A stretch of DNA of 64,000 nt, taken from contig NC_019703.1 of NCBI RefSeq assembly GCF_000317045.1, positions 4,038,934 through 4,102,933 on the forward strand. Reading direction: 5' to 3'. A program made the translations under genes and the position numbers. The notes below the pieces were generated by a model, which saw only the letters and a list, made by a program, of their open reading frames with translations, searched no databases and was not told where the DNA came from. Source of the stretch: Geitlerinema sp. PCC 7407 (GTDB lineage: Bacteria > Cyanobacteriota > Cyanobacteriia > PCC-7407). This document shows, piece after piece, positions 58,989 through 64,000 of this stretch; position 1 is the first letter of the stretch, and every line of letters starts with the position of its first letter.

Positions 58989-59462
58989 CTAGTTGAGGTA
59001 GACTTGCCCTGCCTCATTCACAGTCAAAACATTTTTGTCGCGATCGAGGTCCGTCGTCTCATCGAAGGTCACCTCGAGCTGGGACCGGGTTTCTGCTGGT
59101 ACGAGGGTCACGCTCAACAAACCGCTGTCCTGGCGCTGGAAGGTCAGGGTTGTCGGCACGTCCAGGCCCCGCAGAGTCACCGATGATTCACCGGCCAGCA
59201 GCCGGGTATCTGTCTCGCCCACCGCCTGGTAGACCACGGTGGCGCCGGTTTCATTAATCAAGACGAGGTTCACCTGCTCGTCTGTCGGGGCGATCGCCGC
59301 GCTGGAGGCCTGCCGAGTTTCGGGCAGCGGTATCGAGGCTTGGCCCGGGCTGGGGGTCAAGGCGTGGGCTACCGCGATGACAGGCACTGCGGCGATCGCC
59401 ACCAAAAGGCCGCTGGCAAAGGCCGTCGTGGACCGTTGACGAAAAAGGGGTTGTAGGCGCAT
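58989..59462 (-). CDS. Exported beta-rich hypothetical protein
   Basis: A 157-residue secreted protein. The signal peptide core is GLLVAIAAVPVIAVAHA. The mature part is beta-rich, with LVLINETGATVVYQAVGETD, SSVTLRGLDVPTTLTFQRQD and VTFDETTDLDRDKNVLTVNE. No family is recognised, although the pattern is Ig-like. No partner suggests a function. Confidence 0.7.
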   Translation of the reverse strand: MRLQPLFRQRSTTAFASGLLVAIAAVPVIAVAHALTPSPGQASIPLPETRQASSAAIAPTDEQVNLVLINETGATVVYQAVGETDTRLLAGESSVTLRGLDVPTTLTFQRQDSGLLSVTLVPAETRSQLEVTFDETTDLDRDKNVLTVNEAGQVYLN

Positions 59463-59810
59463 ATTCTTTACCTCCTACCAAGACCTGCCGTCGAGGATGA
59501 TTCCTCGACTCAGGCCAGAGTTACTAAGCTTCAGCCAAACTGGGTAAATCCCAAGGCCGTATTATCCAGATTTTGGATAAAAGTTTTGAAATTTTTGGAA
59601 AAACCGACGGTTTTATCTTTTTCCGTCGTTACTACCCACCTTAGCGCTGCTTATCACCCTGGGGCATCTGCAAAGAGAGGCATTTCGCCAGCGATCGCCT
59701 CCTATCTGCGAGGTATCTCTCGCGAAGGAGCGATCGCCTTGCGCCGGCCTGCCGCTTCAGCCGCCCGTCCCATCCACAGCCCAGCGGAACCCGCGTTTCG
59801 CCGTGCTTGA
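59463..59810. other. Intergenic region
   Basis: About 350 bases. Its first 180 bases are moderately AT-rich and probably hold the promoter of the beta-rich gene. An open frame of 74 codons near 59586 has no supporting feature. Confidence 0.4.
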
Positions 59811-61076
59811 TCAGGCCACTGGCAAGGGCGCAAACACTTTTAGGCCGTCGGGGATGCATTCGATCTCGACCGGCGTCGTGCCAATAATTTCGCCATCTAC
59901 CACCACCTTTTGGGGCGGCGTCGTGGTCACCGTCAGCCGAGGCGCCCGCAGGTGAACCACGTCGGGCCGGTTGGGGGCTGCCTTCACCAGTCCCGCCCCC
60001 AGCAGGCTAAACATCGCCTGCACCGCCTGAATTCGGGTATTGGAGGTGCTAATGGTGACATCCAGCAAGCCGTCGTGGGCCAAGACTTCTCCCGAGCCCT
60101 GGGCCAAAATCGACGTCGGCGGCGCCGCGTTGGCAATGGTGACCGCCCCCGCCTCGAACTCGTTCACGACGCCCTCCACCTCGATATAGGTCGTAAATAG
60201 CTCGTGTTCGTTGAGCTGCTGAATGCCCGCCAGGATGTAGGCGAGGGTGCCCAGGCGGTTTTTGACCTCGCGATTGGCGCGATCGACTGTTTCTGCTTCA
60301 AAGCCAATGCCCGCCAGCAAAATCATCGGCAACCCGTTGCAGCGAGCCGCGTCCACGATCCGCGTGGTGCCCGAGAGAATCAGCTCGCAGGCGGCCTGAA
60401 CATTGGTGGGAATATTCAGCGCCACCGAAAAGGCGTTGGCGGTGCCGCGGGGAATGATGCCCAGGGGAATGCCGGTGTTGATCAGCGCTCCGGCCACCGC
60501 CGAGACCGTGCCGTCACCTCCCGAAGCGATGACCAAGTCAGCCTGAGCGGCGATCGCCTGCTGCGCATAGTCCGCCGGATCGACCTCCGGCTCAGTGATG
60601 CAGACCTCTAGCTGGATCTGGGGCTCCAGGAGCTTCTGGATTTGCATCAGCTCCTGATTGGGGTTGCCCTGGCCCGCCACCGGATTGAAGATGAGGTAGC
60701 CGATCTTGACCTTGATCAGGGAGAACAACACAGCTTCGGCAGTGGCCAAGTTGGTGGCGAGGGGAACGTTGTGGACTTCGCAAATGCGCAGCAGCGCCCG
60801 AATGTCCGGCTCGTGGGGCTGGGCGTAGAGCGGATCGAGGAAGAAAACCACGGCGACGACATTGCGCGTGGCCACCAAGGCAGCAATTTGCGCATCGCCT
60901 CCCATGGGCCCCGATAGCAGACAGTCTACGGCTAGGCCCGTGCCTTCCTGGATGCGCTGGCCGGTGGTGCCGGTGGCAACGACTTTGTAGCGAGCCAGCA
61001 GCGGAGCATGGCGCTTAGCGAAGGCAACCATGTCATCTTTCTTGCGATCGTGGGCAATCAGGGCAATGGTAGGCAT
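59811..61076 (-). CDS. Methylglyoxal synthase fused to diacylglycerol kinase-like domain
   Basis: A 421-residue fusion protein. Residues 1-125 match methylglyoxal synthase, which turns dihydroxyacetone phosphate into methylglyoxal. His9-Asp10 in IALIAHDRKKDD, GPMGGD with Asp61, and PHEPDIRALL with His88 and Asp91 line up with its active-site residues. The remaining 295 residues are a YegS/DagK lipid kinase. It begins IGYLIFNPVAGQGNPNQEL and has the ATP loop VIASGGDGTVSAVAG and GIIPRGTANAFSVA. One chain may thus join two phosphate or lipid reactions; whether both halves are active is unknown. The ATG at 61076 starts the first fold. Confidence 0.88.
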   Translation of the reverse strand: MPTIALIAHDRKKDDMVAFAKRHAPLLARYKVVATGTTGQRIQEGTGLAVDCLLSGPMGGDAQIAALVATRNVVAVVFFLDPLYAQPHEPDIRALLRICEVHNVPLATNLATAEAVLFSLIKVKIGYLIFNPVAGQGNPNQELMQIQKLLEPQIQLEVCITEPEVDPADYAQQAIAAQADLVIASGGDGTVSAVAGALINTGIPLGIIPRGTANAFSVALNIPTNVQAACELILSGTTRIVDAARCNGLPMILLAGIGFEAETVDRANREVKNRLGTLAYILAGIQQLNEHELFTTYIEVEGVVNEFEAGAVTIANAAPPTSILAQGSGEVLAHDGLLDVTISTSNTRIQAVQAMFSLLGAGLVKAAPNRPDVVHLRAPRLTVTTTPPQKVVVDGEIIGTTPVEIECIPDGLKVFAPLPVA

Positions 61077-61292
61077 GGCGATACCGCAGCGTGGAGGGCC
61101 GAGAGGTTTGCGAGTCAAGAATTCTCGTTGTTTAAAAGTTTAGACGCGAGGGGTAGGGCCGTTACCAGTCAGCATCCCCAGAGGGCGATCGCCCTGGCAC
61201 AATGGCCTTAACCCTCGGTGTGGCCCTTCCTCTGTGTCTTGTCAGGAAGGGTCCAGCGTGAGCGAGCAAAAGTGCACCTGCGGAGACGCCCC

Positions 61293-62909
61293 ATGACCCT
61301 AGAAGCGCCCACCTCGTCGACCAGCGATCGCCTGCCGGGAGCCGCCGCCGTCGCCCAGTGGCGATCGCGCTCCGGTCCCTGGCTAGACGTCCTGGCCCAG
61401 CGCGTTGTCACCGCCGATCCGCGCAGTGAAATAGCGGTTTGCGCGCCCTGGACCGGGGAGCACCTGGGCAGCGTCCCGGCCTGCACCTCGGAGGATGTGG
61501 CCCTGGCCGTGGGCCAAGCGCGTCTGGCTCAGCAGGCGTGGGCAGACCGGCCCGTGGGCGATCGCCGCCGCGTCCTGCTGAACTATCACCGCCTGACCCT
61601 CGATCGCCAAGACACTCTGCTGGATCTGGTCCAAGTCGAGAGCGGCAAGGCCCGCCTGAGCGCCTTTGAAGAAGTGCTGGATGTGGCCGTCAACAGCCGC
61701 TATTACGGGATTCACGGGCCGAAATTTTTGCGCGATCGCTCCCATTTGGGCGCGCTGCCTTTTTTCACGGCCACCCGCGAAGTGCGCCAGCCCGTGGGCG
61801 TGGTGGGCATCATCGCGCCCTGGAACTATCCGCTGACTATGGCTATTTCGGACGCGCTGCCAGCCCTGATGGCCGGGAACGCGGTGATTCTCAAGCCCGC
61901 CACCGAGACGCCCTTTAGCGCGATCGCCGCCGTCGCCCTGCTGGAAGAAGCAGGCCTGCCGCCCCATGTGTGCCAGATCGTTACGGGGCGCGGCAGCGAG
62001 CTGGGGACACCGATCCTAGACAGCGTTGACTCTGTTTGCTTCACGGGCAGCTCCGAGACCGGGCGGGCGATCGCGCAGCAGGCAGGCGATCGCCTGCTGC
62101 CGTGCTCCCTGGAGCTCGGCGGCAAAAATCCCATGATTGTCCTGGCCGATGCCGACCTCGATCGCGCCGTCGAGGGAGCGGCCCGCGCCTGCTTTGGCAA
62201 CGCTGGCCAGCTCTGCATGTCCATCGAGCGCATCTACATTCAGCGTCCCCTCTACGATCGCTTTGTCGAGGCCCTGGTGGCCCACACCCAGCAGCTCACT
62301 TTGGGCGCGGCTCTGGACTACGGCCCCGCCATCGGCTCGCTGATTTCCCCAGCCCACCAGGCCAAGGTCCATCGCCTAGTCGAAGCGGCGATCGCCCAAG
62401 GTGCCCAGTGTCTGAGCGGCGGTCGCCCCCGACCCGATCTCGGGCCTTGTTTCTACGAGCCCACCCTGCTGAGCCAGGTCACCCCTGCCATGGCCCTCAG
62501 CGACACCGAAGTCTTTGGTCCCGTGGTCGCCCTCTATCCCTTCGACGATCCGGCAGAGGCGATTCGGGCCGCCAACGCCTCGCCCTACGGCCTCAACGCC
62601 AGCCTGTGGACTCGCAACCTCCGCCTGGGTCGCCAGCTAGCCAGCCAGATTCAGTGCGGCTCCGTCAATCTCAACGAGGGCTACATCGCGACCTGGGGCT
62701 CCGTTGCGGCCCCCCTGGGCGGCCACAAAGCGTCGGGGCTGGGGGTCCGCCACGGCCAAACGGGCCTGCTGCGCTACACCCGCAGCCAGACCGTCGCCAC
62801 TCAGCGCGGCGTCGCGATCGCCCCTAGCTTCGGCCTCTCGCCCCAGCAGTACGCCCACCTGATGACCCTGGCTCTGCGCCTGCTGCGCCATCTCCCCGGC
62901 CTGCGCTAG
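61293..62909 (+). CDS. NAD(P)-dependent aldehyde dehydrogenase
   Basis: A 538-residue enzyme of the ALDH superfamily, near the succinate-semialdehyde dehydrogenase group. Motifs are VVGIIAPWNYPLTMAISDAL, VILKPATETPFSA, SVCFTGSSETGRAIA, the catalytic Glu in LELGGKNPMIVLADAD, and the catalytic Cys in FGNAGQLCMSIERIYIQRPL. The C-terminus is longer than in most homologues (SPQQYAHLMTLALRLLRHLP), perhaps a helical tail or membrane-associated part. The ATG at 61293 is likely; an in-frame start 25 codons earlier exists. The substrate cannot be fixed. Confidence 0.9.
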   Translation: MTLEAPTSSTSDRLPGAAAVAQWRSRSGPWLDVLAQRVVTADPRSEIAVCAPWTGEHLGSVPACTSEDVALAVGQARLAQQAWADRPVGDRRRVLLNYHRLTLDRQDTLLDLVQVESGKARLSAFEEVLDVAVNSRYYGIHGPKFLRDRSHLGALPFFTATREVRQPVGVVGIIAPWNYPLTMAISDALPALMAGNAVILKPATETPFSAIAAVALLEEAGLPPHVCQIVTGRGSELGTPILDSVDSVCFTGSSETGRAIAQQAGDRLLPCSLELGGKNPMIVLADADLDRAVEGAARACFGNAGQLCMSIERIYIQRPLYDRFVEALVAHTQQLTLGAALDYGPAIGSLISPAHQAKVHRLVEAAIAQGAQCLSGGRPRPDLGPCFYEPTLLSQVTPAMALSDTEVFGPVVALYPFDDPAEAIRAANASPYGLNASLWTRNLRLGRQLASQIQCGSVNLNEGYIATWGSVAAPLGGHKASGLGVRHGQTGLLRYTRSQTVATQRGVAIAPSFGLSPQQYAHLMTLALRLLRHLPGLR

Positions 62910-63006
62910 TCGGGGCGATCGAATCGCAACTCGGACTTCTACACTGGAGACAGGGTGGGCGATCGCTCACCCTTGTTGTTTTCCAAGGCAAACGCTCTAA
63001 ACCGCT

Positions 63007-63390
63007 ATGAATCCAGTCGCCGAGGCGGCCGCCGCGCTCGATAACGAACTCTCCAAACGCTTCATTGCCCTCGATCCCGGTGGCTACCTCCTCATCTACC
63101 TCGATCGCGAGGCCGGCCAGATTTGCGCCAAGCACTTCACCAACGTCATCGACGACAAAGGCCTCGCCCTCGACCCCGAAACCGGCAAGCCCATCCCGGT
63201 GCGCGGCAAAGTCGAGCGCACCCACACCACCATCTATCGCGGCAGGACCGCCAAAGAGCTCTGCATCGAGCTGTTTGAAAAAAACTCAGACTGCCCCATC
63301 ACGCGTCTTGATCACGCCGCCTACCTCGGGCGCGAATTTCTCCGGGCCGAAATTGCCCTGCTCAGCGGCGCTGAATATATTCAAGATTGA
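63007..63390 (+). CDS. DUF4346-like conserved protein
   Basis: A 127-residue cytosolic protein that resembles the DUF4346 group, restricted to cyanobacteria and related lineages. Its core has GYLLIYLDREAGQICAKHF, TTIYRGRTAKELCIELF and DHAAYLGREFLRAEIAL. The domain is also found at the end of dihydropteroate synthase-related proteins. No activity is known. It lies upstream of ppk1 with a 145-base gap, which holds two HIP1 sites. Confidence 0.75.
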   Translation: MNPVAEAAAALDNELSKRFIALDPGGYLLIYLDREAGQICAKHFTNVIDDKGLALDPETGKPIPVRGKVERTHTTIYRGRTAKELCIELFEKNSDCPITRLDHAAYLGREFLRAEIALLSGAEYIQD

Positions 63391-63535
63391 GCACTCATTG
63401 GGCATCATCTGCCTTAACCAGCCCTTTGCCTGACGCTGCTAGGGTCTGAAAACGGCGATCGCCCCTTGCCCCCGCCGCTCCAGCCCCCGGAGCGCGATCG
63501 CCCCTAGGACGCTTTTCCCCGGTACTCTCCCTGCT

Positions 63536-64000
63536 ATGGCCTCCAAAAAAACCTCGACTCCCCCCGCCAAAAACCCAGATCTCGACCTGCGCAGCCCCGA
63601 ATACTACTTCAATCGCGAGCTGAGCTGGCTCCAATTCAACAACCGCGTCTTGCACGAGGCCATCGATCCCCGGACTCCCCTGCTGGAGCGGCTCAAGTTC
63701 ATGGCCATCTTCAGCTCCAACCTCGACGAAGTCTTCATGGTGCGGGTCGCCGGCCTCAAGCAGCAGGTCGAGGCCAAGGTCGAAAAGCGTACCCCCGACG
63801 GCCGCAGTCCCCAGCAGCAGCTCAACGACATCTGCGCCACCTTGAGGCCCATGGTCACCCAGCAGCACCGCCATTTTGAGCAGGCGCTGCGCCTCCAGCT
63901 CGCCTCCAAAGGCATTCACCTGCTCGAGTACGTCGACCTCAACCAAGAGCAGCGAGTCTACCTGCAAAAGTACTTCGAAGAGCAAATCTTCCCAGTCCTC
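63536..64000 (+). CDS. ppk1: Polyphosphate kinase 1 (N-terminal part)
   Basis: The first 155 codons of polyphosphate kinase, cut by the right window edge. After a disordered Lys/Pro-rich start comes SPEYYFNRELSWLQFNNRVL, the Ppk1 N-terminal signature. It continues through LLERLKFMAIFSSNLDEVFM and VRVAGLKQQVEAKVEKRTPD. The enzyme makes polyphosphate from ATP. The catalytic His lies outside the window. The ATG at 63536 is the clear start. Confidence 0.95.
   Translation, partial: MASKKTSTPPAKNPDLDLRSPEYYFNRELSWLQFNNRVLHEAIDPRTPLLERLKFMAIFSSNLDEVFMVRVAGLKQQVEAKVEKRTPDGRSPQQQLNDICATLRPMVTQQHRHFEQALRLQLASKGIHLLEYVDLNQEQRVYLQKYFEEQIFPVL

Noticed and set aside
62036-62827. 263-codon plus-strand open frame inside the aldehyde dehydrogenase gene
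   Set aside because: An out-of-frame shadow with Pro/Arg/Ser-rich composition over the catalytic region of a clear ALDH gene.
1-64000. tRNA, rRNA, tmRNA, RNase P RNA or 6S RNA
   Set aside because: No characteristic motifs were seen in the larger gaps. A covariance-model scan would be needed to exclude them.

Overview
The window comes from a cyanobacterium. It carries genes for phycobilisomes (apcD, two adjacent nblA genes), a plastoquinone-type prenyltransferase, a CruA/CruP-like carotenoid enzyme, an NdbB-type dehydrogenase and many cyanobacteria-only hypothetical proteins. The octamer GCGATCGC (HIP1) recurs on both strands, inside genes and between them. Coding DNA is GC-rich, and AT-rich stretches are limited to promoters and intergenic gaps. 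The genus cannot be fixed from the sequence alone. No tRNA, rRNA or CRISPR array was recognised.

Layout. 1-5105: end of a molybdate-binding protein gene, rlmD, apcD and a large NACHT NTPase gene. 5409-14251: envelope and stress genes (duplicated-domain secreted protein, endonuclease V, pdxH, SH3-like protein, multi-pass channel-like protein, SRPBCC, SirB1-like, cyclic-nucleotide-binding protein). 14417-20792: CruP-like protein, TldD, and two convergent histidine kinases that are defective in complementary ways. 20955-21590: broken tnpB of an IS200/IS605-type element. 21814-26627: a minus-strand run of murE, a glutaredoxin-like gene, small conserved genes and ndbB. 26954-36437: DoxX, rhomboid, then a cluster of exported SH3, peptidoglycan-binding, DUF2927 and amidase proteins. 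36434-41334: GTPase, ribosomal proteins S21 and S16 with KhpA, an exported methyltransferase, an S4-domain protein and a UspA-like protein. 41795-46380: Ser/Thr kinase, a triple-repeat protein of unknown function and a pentapeptide-repeat protein. 46672-52582: peptidoglycan-binding protein, ubiA, ABC1 kinase, PP2C phosphatase and tandem nblA. 53050-64000: three signalling or regulatory proteins (GGDEF, sigma-like, TPR), VOC proteins, a methylglyoxal synthase-diacylglycerol kinase fusion, an aldehyde dehydrogenase, a DUF4346-like protein and the start of ppk1.

Themes. Three kinds work together. One is light-harvesting assembly and turnover (apcD, nblA). Another is cell-wall remodelling (murE, amidase, SH3 and peptidoglycan-binding proteins). 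The last is signalling (kinases, phosphatase, c-di-GMP synthesis, cyclic-nucleotide sensor, sigma-like factor). The most unusual observation is the convergent kinase pair at 17666-20792. One member keeps the phospho-accepting His but has lost the ATP-binding motifs. The other keeps the ATP-binding domain but has Gln in place of the His. They appear to share a sensor domain. This suggests a split or trans-acting kinase, to be tested. Several intrinsic terminators, including interleaved ones between convergent genes, are directly visible.
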